Assembly: GCF_900167345.1 (NCBI RefSeq)
Contig: NZ_FUXB01000018.1
Coordinates: 1-59,946, forward strand
DNA from: Vibrio cincinnatiensis DSM 19608
Lineage (GTDB): Bacteria > Pseudomonadota > Gammaproteobacteria > Enterobacterales > Vibrionaceae
DNA length: 59,946 nt
Direction of reading: 5' to 3'
Notes under the pieces: generated by a model
Database searches by the model: none
The model's input: the letters and a program-made list of their open reading frames with translations, nothing else
What the model was told of the DNA's origin: nothing
Part shown: in pieces, positions 42,616 through 53,260 of the stretch
Layout of the letters: the number at the start of each line of letters is the position of its first letter
Position numbering within the stretch: the stretch's first letter is position 1
Position numbers and translations under genes: made by a program

Positions 42616-43562
42616 TGATCAAGTTTCTGCTTCGATATGCTTGGATAGTAGGAGTGTGTGGCTTTATGTTAGGCTGCACATCGCTAACTCCTGCTCCTGT
42701 CTCGGGGCTGAATAAAGATTATAATTCCATCTCTAGAGGCAGCTATCGGGGGAGTTACTACGAAGTAAAGAAGGGGGATACGCTCTACTTTATATCTTAT
42801 ATTACAGACAAAGATGTTAATGATCTGATTCGTTACAACCAGTTGCAGCCTCCTTACACCATCCATCCAGGTCAGAAAATACGTCTCTGGATCCCAGCTT
42901 ATACGCCTCCAGCTTATGGTGGTACTGGCGCTGGCGCTGCTGTTGTATCTACGTCTACTGCTCCTGCTCGTTCTAATACGGCAAGTGTGCCTGTCGTCTC
43001 TCCACCGACCCCGAGTACGAGTAAGAACTCTAATCCTGTATCAACGTCTCAAAATAATAAAAAAGTCCCTTCCTCTGTGAGCCAAACCGCAACAAAACCT
43101 ATTGATCCGGAAAAAACAAAAGCGTATGTTGGTGGTGAAAGTAAAGAAAATGTTAATAACAAAACTGTAATTAAGTCGAAACAACCTAATGATAAGGTAG
43201 CTAAATGGTTGTGGCCAACGAAAGGAAGAGTCATTAAAAGCTTCTCGGCTGGTGATCAAGGAAATAAAGGGATTGATATAGCAGGGCAACGTGGTCAGCC
43301 TATTATTTCAACTGCCGCCGGAAGTGTTGTGTATTCAGGTAATGCCCTACGAGGCTATGGAAACCTGATTATTATCAAGCACAATGATCATTACTTAAGC
43401 GCTTATGCCCATAATGATCAACTGCTGGTAAAAGAAGGGCAAAGTATTAAAGCGGGTCAGAAAATTGCTACCATGGGGAGCTCAGGAACCAACAGTGTCC
43501 GTTTACACTTTGAAATTCGTTATCAAGGGAAACCTGTGAATCCACAACGCTATTTACCATAA
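42615..43562 (+). CDS. nlpD: Murein hydrolase activator NlpD (LysM lipoprotein)
   Basis: An outer-membrane lipoprotein that activates the amidase for septal splitting. The lipobox is FMLGC (Cys21). A LysM domain (YYEVKKGDTLYFIS ... GQKIRLWIP) covers residues 48-93. A Ser/Thr/Pro-rich linker (about 95-195) precedes a LytM/M23 domain (KGIDIAGQRGQPI ... RLHFEIRYQG). The first metal-binding His is replaced in GNKGIDI, so the peptidase is degenerate, as expected for an activator. The main rpoS promoter is known in other bacteria to lie within nlpD. Confidence 0.95.
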   Translation: MIKFLLRYAWIVGVCGFMLGCTSLTPAPVSGLNKDYNSISRGSYRGSYYEVKKGDTLYFISYITDKDVNDLIRYNQLQPPYTIHPGQKIRLWIPAYTPPAYGGTGAGAAVVSTSTAPARSNTASVPVVSPPTPSTSKNSNPVSTSQNNKKVPSSVSQTATKPIDPEKTKAYVGGESKENVNNKTVIKSKQPNDKVAKWLWPTKGRVIKSFSAGDQGNKGIDIAGQRGQPIISTAAGSVVYSGNALRGYGNLIIIKHNDHYLSAYAHNDQLLVKEGQSIKAGQKIATMGSSGTNSVRLHFEIRYQGKPVNPQRYLP

Positions 43563-43628
43563 ACTAGTTAAGAGTGATATCTGACATTTGATGTTTTAAT
43601 GTCTTGCTAGCTCGCCAGGGGAGGCGTT

Positions 43629-44618
43629 ATGAGTATCAGCAATACAACAGTAACTAAAGTCGAAGATTTTGATTTTGACCCCGAGGTTTTCAATGCTCTA
43701 GAGTCTGACTCTGTGATTGAACAACCACCTACCCACACTAACCTCCGAGAAGAGTATGACGCATCAAGCAAAAGCTTAGATGCAACACAAATGTACCTAA
43801 GTGAAATCGGTTTTTCGCCTTTGCTGACGGCTGAAGAAGAAGTTCTCTACGCACGGCGAGCATTGCGGGGCGATGATGCCGCTCGTAAACGTATGATTGA
43901 AAGTAACCTACGGTTAGTGGTGAAAATTTCCCGCCGATACAGTAACCGAGGGCTCGCTTTATTGGATTTAATTGAAGAAGGTAACTTAGGGTTAATCCGA
44001 GCGGTAGAAAAATTTGATCCAGAACGTGGTTTTCGTTTTTCAACCTATGCGACTTGGTGGATTCGGCAAACGATAGAACGTGCATTGATGAACCAAACTC
44101 GTACGATCCGTCTACCCATTCATGTGGTTAAAGAGCTGAATATTTACTTACGTACAGCGCGTGAACTTTCCCAACGATTGGATCATGAACCGACCGCAGA
44201 AGAAATTGCGGCAGAACTGGATAAACCCGTGGATGATGTCAATAAAATGCTGCGCTTAAATGAACGTATTAGTTCGGTAGACACCCCCATTGGTGGGGAT
44301 GGAGACAAAGCGTTGCTGGATATTTTACCGGATGCAAATAATTCTGATCCTGAATTTTCGATACAAGATGATGATATTAGAGATTCGCTGGTTAACTGGC
44401 TAGATGAACTTAATCCGAAACAAAAAGAGGTGCTTGCGCGGCGTTTCGGTTTACTGGGCTATGAACCATCAACTCTTGAAGAAGTTGGGAGAGAAATAAG
44501 CCTAACTCGTGAGCGAGTGAGGCAGATCCAAGTTGAGGGGCTGCGCCGTTTACGCGAAATCTTACTCAAACAAGGGTTGAATATGGAAGCTTTGTTTACT
44601 ATTGAGAATGATGGATAA
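43629..44618 (+). CDS. rpoS: RNA polymerase sigma factor RpoS
   Basis: The stationary-phase/general stress sigma factor. The N-terminus (about residues 1-50) is variable; [21 protein letters not shown] starts region 1.2. Region 2 is [20 protein letters not shown] and [17 protein letters not shown]. Region 4.2 is [21 protein letters not shown]. At 329 residues it is in the normal range. The variable N-terminus differs from the V. cholerae sequence as I remember it, suggesting a related species. Confidence 0.98.
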   Translation: MSISNTTVTKVEDFDFDPEVFNALESDSVIEQPPTHTNLREEYDASSKSLDATQMYLSEIGFSPLLTAEEEVLYARRALRGDDAARKRMIESNLRLVVKISRRYSNRGLALLDLIEEGNLGLIRAVEKFDPERGFRFSTYATWWIRQTIERALMNQTRTIRLPIHVVKELNIYLRTARELSQRLDHEPTAEEIAAELDKPVDDVNKMLRLNERISSVDTPIGGDGDKALLDILPDANNSDPEFSIQDDDIRDSLVNWLDELNPKQKEVLARRFGLLGYEPSTLEEVGREISLTRERVRQIQVEGLRRLREILLKQGLNMEALFTIENDG

Positions 44619-44640
44619 CCACTTTCCCGCTATTCCCCCA

Positions 44641-44665
44641 TTCAGGCACTCGTTGAGTGCCTGAA
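44641..44665. terminator. Terminator between convergent rpoS and mutS
   Basis: A perfect 11-bp stem TTCAGGCACTC / GAGTGCCTGAA with a 3-base loop, followed on the plus strand by TTCTTTGG. It is best suited to rpoS and may also serve mutS. Confidence 0.75.
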
Positions 44666-44681
44666 TTCTTTGGATATTTTG

Positions 44682-47264
44682 CTACAGCATTTTCTTTAAA
44701 CGATATAAAGCTTCTAGCGCTTGGCGAGGGGTTAGATCATCAGGGTCAATACTAGACAAGGCTTGTTCTACTTCACTGGGTTCAGGGATCAAACTCAGTT
44801 GATTGGCAATATCAACATGGGTTGCTTTTCTCTCTGATGGCAAACTCAGTTGTTCTAGCTGAGAGAGTTTGGCTCGAGCTTGTGTGATCACAGCCTTCGG
44901 AACTCCTGCTAAACCAGCAACCGCCAATCCATAGGATTTACTAGCGGCGCCTTCTTGTACGGCATGCATAAACGCGATGCTATCACCATGTTCAACCGCA
45001 TCTAAATGAACATTGGCTAAATGCGGTAAACTATTGGGGAGCTCGGTTAACTCAAAGTAATGAGTAGCAAATAGGGTCAGAGCCCCAATTTTTTTTGCTA
45101 ACCATTCCGCGCTTGCCCAGGCAAGTGACAGACCGTCATAGGTGCTGGTGCCTCGACCTATTTCATCCATCAATACAAGGCTACGCTGGGTTGCATTGTG
45201 CAAAATATTGGCAGTTTCTGTCATTTCAACCATAAAAGTAGAACGACCCGAGGCGAGATCATCGGATGCGCCAATACGAGTAAAAATACGATCCAGCACT
45301 CCAATTTGAGCAGATTCCGCGGGGACATAACTTCCAATATGTGCCATTAACGCAATTAAAGCTGTTTGACGCATATAGGTGGATTTTCCCCCCATATTGG
45401 GACCGGTAATGATTAACATTTTCCGCTGTGGGTGCAGCTCAACAGGGTTGGCAATAAAAGGAGCATCCATCACTTGTTCAACCACAGGGTGGCGACCGGC
45501 TTGAATATGTAGCCCTACTTCTTGGCTTAATGTTGGACGGCAGTAATCTAAACTTTCTGCTCTTTCCGCTAAGTTTTGTAACACATCTAACTGAGAGAGA
45601 GCAGAGGCTAAATTTTGCATACGCTCTAAATCAGGAAGTAAGAGATCGAATAATTCATCCCATAGCTGTTTTTCTAATGCCAGAGCTTTTGACTTGGAGT
45701 TCAATACTTTGTCTTCATGCTCTTTCAGCTCAGGAATGATATAACGTTCGGCATTTTTTAATGTTTGACGACGCACATAGTGTGGTGGCACCAAGTGGCT
45801 TTGCCCTCGGCTGACCTGAATATAAAAACCATGTACGTTGTTATAACCGACTTTGAGCGTATCAATACCGTGACGTTCACGCTCTTCGGCTTCTAACTGT
45901 TCAAGGTATTCGGTTGCTCCTGCCGCTAAGTTACGCCACTCATCCAATTCGGCATTGTATCCATCCGCTAGTACTCCACCATCTCGGATAACGACCGGAG
46001 GGTTATCTTTGATGGCTCGCTCAAGTAATTGACACAGCTCATCCATCGGCTGTGCATCTTGGCGAAGTTGTTGTAAATAAGGGAGTGAGAGCGAAGACAA
46101 CCATTCATTGAGTTCTGGCAGCTGTTGTAGCGCATTACGTAGGCGAGCGAGATCGCGTGGCCGAGCCGAACGTAGGGCTAGACGAGCCAAAATCCGTTCA
46201 ATATCACCAATTTGTTTGAGTATGGGGTGTAAATCGGCAAAAAGGGCTTGCTGCTTAATTTCACCAATGGCATCTAGTCGCTGATTTAAACTCTCGATAC
46301 AGCGCATGGGTTGATGAATCCAGCGCTTGAGCATACGGCTACCCATTGGCGTTGCGCAATGATCTAAAATTTCTGCTAGCGTGTTGTCACTACTGCCCGA
46401 TAAGTTTTGTGTGAGTTCCAAATTACGGCGAGTGGCGGCATCAAGAATCACGGACTGATCTTGGCTATCGAAAGTGAGCGAACGGATATGCGGCAGTGCG
46501 GTGCGCTGGGTATCTTTGACGTATTGAATTAAACATCCAGCGGCGCACAGCCCCAATTTGGCTTGTTCAACACCAAACCCGATTAAATCACGAGTGCCAA
46601 ATTGTTGATTAAGCTGCTGTTTGGCGGTATCGAGTTCAAACTCCCATATTGGGCGGCGGCGATTGCCTTTTCGGTTTGCCATTAATTGAACGGGGGAAAA
46701 GTCTTCAGGAAACAGCAATTCTCTCGGAGAGGTGCGCTGCAATTCTGCCGTCATTGATTCGAATGATGCTGGCTCACAGAGTTGAAAACGACCTGAAGTT
46801 ATGTCGAGAGTAGCATAACCAAATTTACCTTCTTGATGGTAAATGGCAGCAATCAGATTATCACTTCGTTCTGAAAGTAAGGCTTCATCGGTAATGGTGC
46901 CGGGAGTGACAATTCGTACCACCTTTCTTTCTACTGGGCCTTTGCTGGTGGCCGGATCGCCAATCTGCTCACAGATAGCCACTGATTCACCAAGATGAAC
47001 CAGCTTGGCAAGGTAGCCTTCAACAGCATGATAGGGTACGCCTGCCATTGGAATGGGTTCACCTGCGGAAGCGCCACGTTTTGTCAGCGAAATATCCAAC
47101 AGCTGTGAAGCTCGCTTGGCGTCATCGTAAAACAGTTCGTAAAAATCCCCCATGCGATAAAACAGTAAAATATCTGGGTTTTCTGCTTTGAGCTTCAGAT
47201 ATTGTCGCATCATCGGGGTGTGTTGTTGCTCAGACTCTACTGAAGAAGCGCTGGATATACTCAT
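44682..47264 (-). CDS. mutS: DNA mismatch repair protein MutS
   Basis: Recognises mismatches and starts methyl-directed repair. The mismatch-binding Phe-x-Glu is in [16 protein letters not shown] (about residue 35). The ATPase shows Walker [17 protein letters not shown] and Walker [17 protein letters not shown], with [12 protein letters not shown]. The ATG at 47264 gives 860 residues, close to the usual size; the GTG at 47318 has little support. Convergent with rpoS. Confidence 0.98.
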   Translation of the reverse strand: MSISSASSVESEQQHTPMMRQYLKLKAENPDILLFYRMGDFYELFYDDAKRASQLLDISLTKRGASAGEPIPMAGVPYHAVEGYLAKLVHLGESVAICEQIGDPATSKGPVERKVVRIVTPGTITDEALLSERSDNLIAAIYHQEGKFGYATLDITSGRFQLCEPASFESMTAELQRTSPRELLFPEDFSPVQLMANRKGNRRRPIWEFELDTAKQQLNQQFGTRDLIGFGVEQAKLGLCAAGCLIQYVKDTQRTALPHIRSLTFDSQDQSVILDAATRRNLELTQNLSGSSDNTLAEILDHCATPMGSRMLKRWIHQPMRCIESLNQRLDAIGEIKQQALFADLHPILKQIGDIERILARLALRSARPRDLARLRNALQQLPELNEWLSSLSLPYLQQLRQDAQPMDELCQLLERAIKDNPPVVIRDGGVLADGYNAELDEWRNLAAGATEYLEQLEAEERERHGIDTLKVGYNNVHGFYIQVSRGQSHLVPPHYVRRQTLKNAERYIIPELKEHEDKVLNSKSKALALEKQLWDELFDLLLPDLERMQNLASALSQLDVLQNLAERAESLDYCRPTLSQEVGLHIQAGRHPVVEQVMDAPFIANPVELHPQRKMLIITGPNMGGKSTYMRQTALIALMAHIGSYVPAESAQIGVLDRIFTRIGASDDLASGRSTFMVEMTETANILHNATQRSLVLMDEIGRGTSTYDGLSLAWASAEWLAKKIGALTLFATHYFELTELPNSLPHLANVHLDAVEHGDSIAFMHAVQEGAASKSYGLAVAGLAGVPKAVITQARAKLSQLEQLSLPSERKATHVDIANQLSLIPEPSEVEQALSSIDPDDLTPRQALEALYRLKKML

Positions 47265-47445
47265 GTTATTTGTCACTCGGTTACCAAGTCGTGTTGCTGA
47301 CAGTAAAAGCGTTTTCACTGTGAGAGAAAGCCGCTGGAGTAGTTGTGTTCCGATCTCGGGGTAATCTCTGATCCGAACTTGAAAATAGCTAGAGAGAATA
47401 ACAAATTTCGCTATTGCTGAGCAATCAAGCCGTGCAGAAGAAAAG

Positions 47446-47471
47446 AAGAGTGGTCAAGAGATACCACTCTT
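47446..47471 (-). terminator. cysM terminator
   Basis: AAGAGTGGT / ACCACTCTT (9 bp, 8-base loop) is followed on the minus strand by CTTTTCTTCTG, just past the cysM stop. Confidence 0.75.
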
Positions 47472-47487
47472 GGGTCGATAATGGCGA

Positions 47488-48378
47488 TTAAGAAAAGAGC
47501 CCGGAAGAGAGGTAGCGATCACCGCGATCGCAGATAATGGCGACGACGACAGAGCCAGGGTTTGCTTCGGCGACTTGTAGAGCAGCAAAAACGGCCCCTC
47601 CAGAACTTACTCCCGCACAGATCCCTTCTTGTGTGGCTAAGGCGCGAGCGGTATTGATTGCATCTTGTTCTTCAATATCGAGCACCACATCGACACGAGA
47701 CTGCTCAAAAATGCCAGGGAGGTACTCTTTTGGCCAGCGACGGATCCCTGGAATTGCACTTCCCTCAGCCGGTTGAAGCCCGACAATGGTAATGTCAGGG
47801 TTTTGTGATTTTAAGTAGCGTGAGGTGCCCATGATGGTGCCCGTTGTCCCCATGCTTGAAACAAAGTGGGTGATTTTTCCTTGGCTTTGTTGCCAGATTT
47901 CCGGCCCTGTAGAATGAAAGTGAGCATCGGGATTATCGGGGTTATTAAATTGATCCAGTACCTTGCCTCTTCCTTCACTTTGCATCTGTAGGGCTAAATC
48001 TCTAGCACCTTCCATTCCCTGTTCTTTACTGACAAGGATCAGTTCACAACCATACGCTTGCATTGCATCTTTGCGCTCTTGGGTTGCATTATCCGGCATG
48101 ATTAAAATCATTTTGTAACCTTTAATCGCCGCCGCCATAGCTAAAGCAATGCCGGTATTGCCACTGGTAGCTTCAATGAGGGTATCACCGGGTTGAATGT
48201 CGCCGCGGCGCTCTGCTTGTACGATCATGTTGAGAGCAGGGCGATCCTTGACAGAGCCAGCAGGGTTATTGCCTTCAAGTTTGACTAAGACTGTACTGGA
48301 CGTCTGCGAGGTGAGCCGTTGTAAACGCACCAGAGGGGTTTGCCCGACATAGGCTTCGATAGTGGGAAAGTCAGCCAC
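47488..48378 (-). CDS. cysM: Cysteine synthase B CysM
   Basis: A PLP enzyme making cysteine from O-acetylserine with sulfide or thiosulfate. The PLP Lys44 is in NNPAGSVKDRPALNM, the substrate loop is EATSGNTGIALA and the phosphate-binding region is SMGTTGTIMGTSRYL. The WPKEYLPGIFE segment and the 296-residue length suit CysM more than CysK. It is divergent from the sbp-cysTWA sulfate-uptake operon, so both ends of sulfur assimilation meet here. Confidence 0.96.
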   Translation of the reverse strand: MADFPTIEAYVGQTPLVRLQRLTSQTSSTVLVKLEGNNPAGSVKDRPALNMIVQAERRGDIQPGDTLIEATSGNTGIALAMAAAIKGYKMILIMPDNATQERKDAMQAYGCELILVSKEQGMEGARDLALQMQSEGRGKVLDQFNNPDNPDAHFHSTGPEIWQQSQGKITHFVSSMGTTGTIMGTSRYLKSQNPDITIVGLQPAEGSAIPGIRRWPKEYLPGIFEQSRVDVVLDIEEQDAINTARALATQEGICAGVSSGGAVFAALQVAEANPGSVVVAIICDRGDRYLSSGLFS

Positions 48379-48523
48379 GTGCTTATCCTTAAAACAATGA
48401 TGGGTGGATCCGTAATGGTGATGAAATAAACAGGTTGATTTCTATAGTACAAGGATGTCGATCAAAGGGGCATACAATTTATTGCTAGAGGTTATTCCAA
48501 AAAGTTCTAGTTATGCGCTTTGT

Positions 48524-48529
48524 TATAAT
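48524..48529 (+). promoter_or_regulatory. Probable sbp promoter -10 box
   Basis: TATAAT lies 64 bases before the sbp ATG. No good -35 is seen upstream; TTATTCC and TTATGC sequences precede it. This pattern would suit an activator-dependent (CysB-type) promoter, which is inference. Confidence 0.4.
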
Positions 48530-48593
48530 TCATTTTCCCCATAATCTAGCGTTAAACAAGCCATGATGGCGCAGTGATTACGGAGTTGGAAAA

Positions 48594-49595
48594 ATGAAAG
48601 TTATCAAGTCAGCGTTAGTAACGCTATTTATGGCGGGTTCTCTGAGTGTATCCGCCTCTGAGCAAACCATCCTTAATTCCTCTTATGACATTTCACGAGA
48701 GTTGTTTAGCGCATATAACCCATTATTTGTACAGCATTGGCAAGAAAAGACGGGCAAAAATATCGAGATTCGCCAATCGCATGGCGGTTCTTCTGCACAA
48801 GCACGTTCAATTCTACAAGGCTTATCTGCTGATGTTGTGACGTTTAATCAGGTGACAGATGTTCAAGTACTACATGATCGTGGCAATCTGATTGATGCGA
48901 ATTGGCAGGATAAATTTCCCAATGCCAGCTCGCCTTATTACTCCACCACCGCTTTTTTAGTTCGTAAAGGAAATCCCAAAAATATTCAAGATTGGGGCGA
49001 TTTGGTTAGATCAGATGTTTCATCGGTGTTTCCTAACCCTAAAACATCAGGTAATGCTCGTTATACCTATCTTGCTGCACTCGGTTATGCACAAAAAACC
49101 TTCGGAAAGCAGAATCAAGCTGAACAAGACGCCTTTTTAAGACAGTTTCTGGCAAATGTGGCAGTGTTTGATACTGGTGGCCGAGGGGCTACCACATCGT
49201 TTGTTGAACGAGGATTAGGGGATGTATTGATCACGTTTGAATCAGAGGTGAATAATATTAGAGAGCAATACGGTGTTGATGATTATCAGGTTGTTGTGCC
49301 TAAAACCTCAATTCTGGCTGAGTTTCCAGTAGCGGTTGTTGAACGAAATGCAAAACGAAAAGGAACCTATGAAGTTGCTTCAGAATACCTATCCTACTTA
49401 TACAGTGAGGATGCTCAACGTCTGTTAGCTGGGTTTAACTACCGAATTCATCATGAAAAGATCAAGGCCGAATTTGCTGATCGTTTTCCTGAAGTTGAAC
49501 TCCTGACCGTTGAAAATATTGTTGGTGGTTGGGATAACGCAATGAAAACACATTTTGCGAATGGGGCAAAGCTAGACCAACTGCAACGTCGTTAA
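48594..49595 (+). CDS. sbp: Periplasmic sulfate-binding protein
   Basis: The solute-binding receptor of the sulfate/thiosulfate ABC importer. A Sec signal peptide ends at VSASE (about residue 22). Family motifs include LNSSYDISRELF, QSHGGSSAQARSILQGL (sulfate-binding loop) and SGNARYTYLAALGYA. At 333 residues it is normal. It leads the sbp-cysT-cysW-cysA operon. Whether it prefers sulfate (Sbp) or thiosulfate (CysP) cannot be settled by eye. Confidence 0.94.
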   Translation: MKVIKSALVTLFMAGSLSVSASEQTILNSSYDISRELFSAYNPLFVQHWQEKTGKNIEIRQSHGGSSAQARSILQGLSADVVTFNQVTDVQVLHDRGNLIDANWQDKFPNASSPYYSTTAFLVRKGNPKNIQDWGDLVRSDVSSVFPNPKTSGNARYTYLAALGYAQKTFGKQNQAEQDAFLRQFLANVAVFDTGGRGATTSFVERGLGDVLITFESEVNNIREQYGVDDYQVVVPKTSILAEFPVAVVERNAKRKGTYEVASEYLSYLYSEDAQRLLAGFNYRIHHEKIKAEFADRFPEVELLTVENIVGGWDNAMKTHFANGAKLDQLQRR

Positions 49596-49604
49596 TAGAT
49601 GATT

Positions 49605-49625
49605 GCCACTTGTTAACCAAGTGGC
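49605..49625 (+). terminator. Hairpin between sbp and cysT
   Basis: GCCACTTG-TTAAC-CAAGTGGC lies 10 bases after the sbp stop without a U-tract. It is more likely an mRNA-stability or partial-termination element that keeps sbp levels above those of the permease genes. Confidence 0.5.
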
Positions 49626-49656
49626 GAATTCATGTGTGATGGAGATTAGAGGGTTT

Positions 49657-50514
49657 ATGGGTCATTCTCTCACTGCTGCCGCTGTTCGACCTAGACATAA
49701 AAGGGTCTTGCCTGGTTTTGGTATTAGCCTTGGCACATCGCTGTTTTTTATCAGCTTAATCTTACTGCTTCCTGCGAGTGGCTTGATTATGCAAACCAGC
49801 CAAATGTCATTGAGTGAATATTGGCAGGTGATTGCCGATCCTCGTGTGGTGGCCAGTTATAAAGTCACGGCTGGTACGGCGTTGATTGCTTCGCTTTTTA
49901 ATGGGTTACTTGGCTTGCTATTAGCTTGGGTACTGGTTCGTTATGATTTTTATGGTAAACGAATTCTCGATGCTTTGGTGGATTTACCTTTTGCTCTACC
50001 GACCGCTGTGGCCGGAATTACGTTAGCAACACTCTATTCATCAAACGGTTGGGTCGGGAGTCTTCTTGAACCACTGGGAATTAAAATCGCGTATACCCCA
50101 CTTGGTATTGTGTTAGCGATGGTTTTTACCAGTATTCCATTTGTAGTTCGTACCGTTCAGCCCGTATTAGAAGAAATATCTAAGGAAGAAGAAGAGGCAG
50201 GCATGACATTAGGTGCCTCAGATCGAGCCATCTTTTGGAAAGTGATTATGCCGTCTATTCGACCAGCCCTACTGGTTGGGGTGGCTTTATCCTTTACGCG
50301 CAGTTTAGGGGAGTTTGGCGCGGTCATTTTTATTGCAGGCAATATGCCTTATATCAGTGAAATTACGTCATTGATGATTTTTGTTCGTCTGCAAGAGTTC
50401 GATTTCCCTGCGGCCAGTGCCATTGCCTCGGTGGTGTTGATCACCTCTTTACTACTGCTGTTTGCCATTAACGTATGGCAAAGCGCGTATCTGCGTCGTA
50501 TTCATGGACGTTAA
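49657..50514 (+). CDS. cysT: Sulfate/thiosulfate ABC transporter permease CysT (CysU)
   Basis: An inner-membrane permease subunit. It has six hydrophobic segments. The BPD_transp_1 EAA-like loop EEEEAGMTLGASDRAIFWKV (about residue 180) contacts CysA. The ATG at 49657, preceded by AGAGGG, is preferred; the longer frame to 49603 runs through the intergenic hairpin. cysW follows after 11 bases. Confidence 0.95.
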   Translation: MGHSLTAAAVRPRHKRVLPGFGISLGTSLFFISLILLLPASGLIMQTSQMSLSEYWQVIADPRVVASYKVTAGTALIASLFNGLLGLLLAWVLVRYDFYGKRILDALVDLPFALPTAVAGITLATLYSSNGWVGSLLEPLGIKIAYTPLGIVLAMVFTSIPFVVRTVQPVLEEISKEEEEAGMTLGASDRAIFWKVIMPSIRPALLVGVALSFTRSLGEFGAVIFIAGNMPYISEITSLMIFVRLQEFDFPAASAIASVVLITSLLLLFAINVWQSAYLRRIHGR

Positions 50515-50525
50515 GGAATAAAAAG

Positions 50526-51389
50526 ATGAGTGGACATCAACCCCGACGTGTCGGTGAAAGCCCTTGGGTAAAATGGAGTTTGATTGCTCTGGCACTCTTT
50601 TGGGTGACCTTGCTGTTGATCATCCCATTAGTCAGTATCTTTCAGCAAGCATTTGCCAGTGGCATATCCCGTTATATCGAGAATTTGCTGGAACCGGATA
50701 CTCGCCATGCGATTGGTTTAACATTACTGGTTGCCTTGCTTACTGTACCGATCAATTTGATCTTTGGCGTATTGTTGGCTTGGGCTGTGACACGCTTTGA
50801 ATTTTCTGGTCGAAAAATCCTAGTGACATTAATTGATATTCCTTTTGCAGTCTCTCCCGTGGTCGCAGGGCTGTTGTATCTACTATTGTATGGCAGCAGT
50901 GGTTGGTTAGGCGCATGGTTATTTGAACGGGATTTACAAGTCATGTTTGCTTGGCCGGGGATTCTGCTGGTGACCATTTTTGTGACTTGTCCTTATGTGG
51001 CGCGTGAGCTGATCCCATTAATGCAACAGCAAGGGCGTTCTGATGAAGAGGCGGCGGTGATCTTAGGGGCATCGTGGTGGCAACTTTTTCGTCGAGTCAC
51101 TCTACCGAATATTAAATGGGCCCTCATTTATGGCGTGATTCTAACCAATGCTCGAGCTATTGGTGAATTTGGGGCAGTGGCAGTTGTCTCGGGGAATATT
51201 CGTGGTGAAACGAATACCTTGCCACTGCATGTACAACTCCTTTATGAAGATTATCAATCAGAAGCAGCGTTTGCTAGCGCCTCATTATTAGCCTTTATCG
51301 CATTGTTGACCCTTATCTTTAAAGCTTATGTGGAATGGCGACAAGAGCGCAATCAAGTAAAAAATAACAGTGAGCAAGAGACGGTATGA
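50526..51389 (+). CDS. cysW: Sulfate/thiosulfate ABC transporter permease CysW
   Basis: The second permease subunit, heterodimerising with CysT. It has six hydrophobic segments and an EAA-like loop [20 protein letters not shown] (about residue 177). GGAATAAAAAG precedes the ATG at 50526; the longer frame overlaps cysT. The stop overlaps the cysA start (ATGA). Confidence 0.95.
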   Translation: MSGHQPRRVGESPWVKWSLIALALFWVTLLLIIPLVSIFQQAFASGISRYIENLLEPDTRHAIGLTLLVALLTVPINLIFGVLLAWAVTRFEFSGRKILVTLIDIPFAVSPVVAGLLYLLLYGSSGWLGAWLFERDLQVMFAWPGILLVTIFVTCPYVARELIPLMQQQGRSDEEAAVILGASWWQLFRRVTLPNIKWALIYGVILTNARAIGEFGAVAVVSGNIRGETNTLPLHVQLLYEDYQSEAAFASASLLAFIALLTLIFKAYVEWRQERNQVKNNSEQETV

Positions 51390-52513
51390 GTATACGTTTA
51401 GATAATATCTCCAAAAACTTTGGTCAATTTCAAGCCCTCTCACCGCTCTCTTTACATATTGACGATGGAGAGATGGTCGGTCTGCTTGGACCATCAGGTT
51501 CAGGAAAAACGACGTTGTTGCGTATTATTGCCGGCCTAGAAGGGGCGGATAGCGGCACGATTCACTTTCGTGATCGAAATGTCACCAATGTGCATGTTCG
51601 TGAGCGTCGAGTCGGATTTGTCTTTCAAAATTATGCGCTCTTTCGTCATATGACGGTGGCGGATAATGTCGCTTTCGGTTTGCAAGTAATGGATAGACGC
51701 GAAAGACCGGCGGCAGCGATCATTACTCAACGAGTGAAACAACTACTAGAGATTGTTCAGTTAGGGCATCTTGCCGATCGTTATCCAGAGCAACTTTCGG
51801 GTGGTCAGAAGCAGCGTATTGCCCTAGCGAGGGCGTTAGCGACCAAACCTGAAGTGTTGTTGTTAGATGAACCCTTTGGGGCGTTAGATGCCAAAGTGCG
51901 TAAAGAGTTGCGCCGTTGGTTACGCAATCTGCATAATGAATTGGGTTTTACCAGTGTCTTTGTCACCCATGATCAAGATGAAGCTTTAGAGCTGTCAGAT
52001 CGGGTGGTAGTAATGAGTAATGGGCGAATTGAGCAGATTGATTCTCCCGTACAACTTTATGCGCAGCCTAATAGCCGGTTTGTATTTGATTTCTTCGGTA
52101 ATGTGAATGTGTTCCAAGCTGAGTGGCAAAATGAGCGATGGGCCAATGGTCAGGCGTTTATTTTACCGCCAAAAGAACAAGCCATTGACTACTCTGGTAA
52201 GCTATACGTTCGCAGCCATGAGTTAACGCTTTCTCGTAAGCCTAACAGTCAGGCATCGTTACCGTTTGAGGTCGTTTCTGTTAATCCGGTTGGTGCGGAA
52301 GTGCGTATTGAACTGGCTCCGGTCGGATGGAAAAGCGATGAACTTTGGGAAGCCAAATTAACTCATCGAGCATTAAGTGAGTACTCGATAACCCGTGGAG
52401 ACCACACCTTTGCAACCCCCCAAGTCGGCTACTTTTTTGGTGAACAACAAAGTGCTCCTTATGTTATTCGCTGGCCATTCTTAGATCCTGACAGTTTGAT
52501 GTTTGAGATTTAA
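51386..52513 (+). CDS. cysA: Sulfate/thiosulfate ABC transporter ATPase CysA
   Basis: Energises the sulfate importer. Walker A is [14 protein letters not shown] (about residue 35), the signature [15 protein letters not shown], Walker [15 protein letters not shown] and the switch His in [15 protein letters not shown]-terminal TOBE-like domain follows. At 375 residues it is normal. It overlaps cysW by 4 bases and ends the operon with a strong hairpin. Confidence 0.97.
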   Translation: MSIRLDNISKNFGQFQALSPLSLHIDDGEMVGLLGPSGSGKTTLLRIIAGLEGADSGTIHFRDRNVTNVHVRERRVGFVFQNYALFRHMTVADNVAFGLQVMDRRERPAAAIITQRVKQLLEIVQLGHLADRYPEQLSGGQKQRIALARALATKPEVLLLDEPFGALDAKVRKELRRWLRNLHNELGFTSVFVTHDQDEALELSDRVVVMSNGRIEQIDSPVQLYAQPNSRFVFDFFGNVNVFQAEWQNERWANGQAFILPPKEQAIDYSGKLYVRSHELTLSRKPNSQASLPFEVVSVNPVGAEVRIELAPVGWKSDELWEAKLTHRALSEYSITRGDHTFATPQVGYFFGEQQSAPYVIRWPFLDPDSLMFEI

Positions 52514-52535
52514 ACGCTTTTCGGTAATTTGAACA

Positions 52536-52565
52536 TACAATGGGTACGATGATGTACCCATTGTA
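52536..52565 (+). terminator. cysA operon terminator
   Basis: A 12-bp stem TACAATGGGTAC / GTACCCATTGTA with a 6-base loop, then TTTTC, 22 bases after the cysA stop. Confidence 0.82.
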
Positions 52566-52626
52566 TTTTCTCATCCTTCGAACTGTGGTAAGGGTATACG
52601 CCTAATCGGTATCCGTGGAGAAGAAC

Positions 52627-53118
52627 ATGACAACACTATTTTCGTTAAGCCAGCAAGTAGGGTTGCAATTATTACGAAGCCAACAAGTGCTAACCAGTGC
52701 CGAGTCGTGTACAGGAGGCGGGGTCGCTTTCGCTATCACGGACATTCCGGGCAGCTCTGCATGGTTTGAGCGTGCTTTTGTGACATACAGTAATGATGCG
52801 AAACAAGAGATGATAGGCGTTCAAAGTGAAACATTAGTTGAATTTGGCGCTGTTTCTGAGCCGGTGGTGCAAGAGATGGTACAAGGAGCACTGGCGCATT
52901 CACGAGCGACAATCGGGGTCGCGATCAGTGGAATTGCTGGCCCGGATGGTGGCAATGAAGAGAAGCCCGTCGGAACGGTTTGTTTTGCTTGGGCGGATAC
53001 CAAAGGTTGGCAAAAAATTGAGACAAGGCATTTTTTGGGGGACCGAGCGCAAGTTCGCCAGCAAGCCATTATTCATGCTTTGCAAACCTTAGCAGATTAT
53101 TTACCACGGCTCGGTTAA
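52627..53118 (+). CDS. pncC: Nicotinamide-nucleotide amidohydrolase PncC (CinA C-terminal family)
   Basis: Deamidates NMN to nicotinate mononucleotide in pyridine-nucleotide recycling. Motifs are TSAESCTGGGVAF (about residue 24), YSNDAKQEMIGV and GIAGPDGG. The ATG at 52627 follows GGAG; 163 residues is the standalone-domain length. It lies directly upstream of recA, as in many gammaproteobacteria. Confidence 0.95.
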   Translation: MTTLFSLSQQVGLQLLRSQQVLTSAESCTGGGVAFAITDIPGSSAWFERAFVTYSNDAKQEMIGVQSETLVEFGAVSEPVVQEMVQGALAHSRATIGVAISGIAGPDGGNEEKPVGTVCFAWADTKGWQKIETRHFLGDRAQVRQQAIIHALQTLADYLPRLG

Positions 53119-53152
53119 CTTAATATTAAGCGCAATTTTTTTCATACAGGTC

Positions 53153-53180
53153 TAGACACTGTATGAATCAACAGTATAAT
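53153..53180 (+). promoter_or_regulatory. recA promoter with LexA (SOS) box
   Basis: A -35 TAGACA (53153-53158) and -10 TATAAT (53175-53180) are spaced by 16 bases. Between and across them lies a LexA-type site ACTG-TATGAATCAA-CAGT (CTG-N10-CAG at 53159-53174), so LexA would block polymerase until DNA damage. Confidence 0.9.
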
Positions 53181-53260
53181 GGGCGGCAACTTGACGATCC
53201 TGTCGACACACTATCTAAGCATTCACCGCTCACCATTTGGGTGACAGTCTGGAGAAAGTA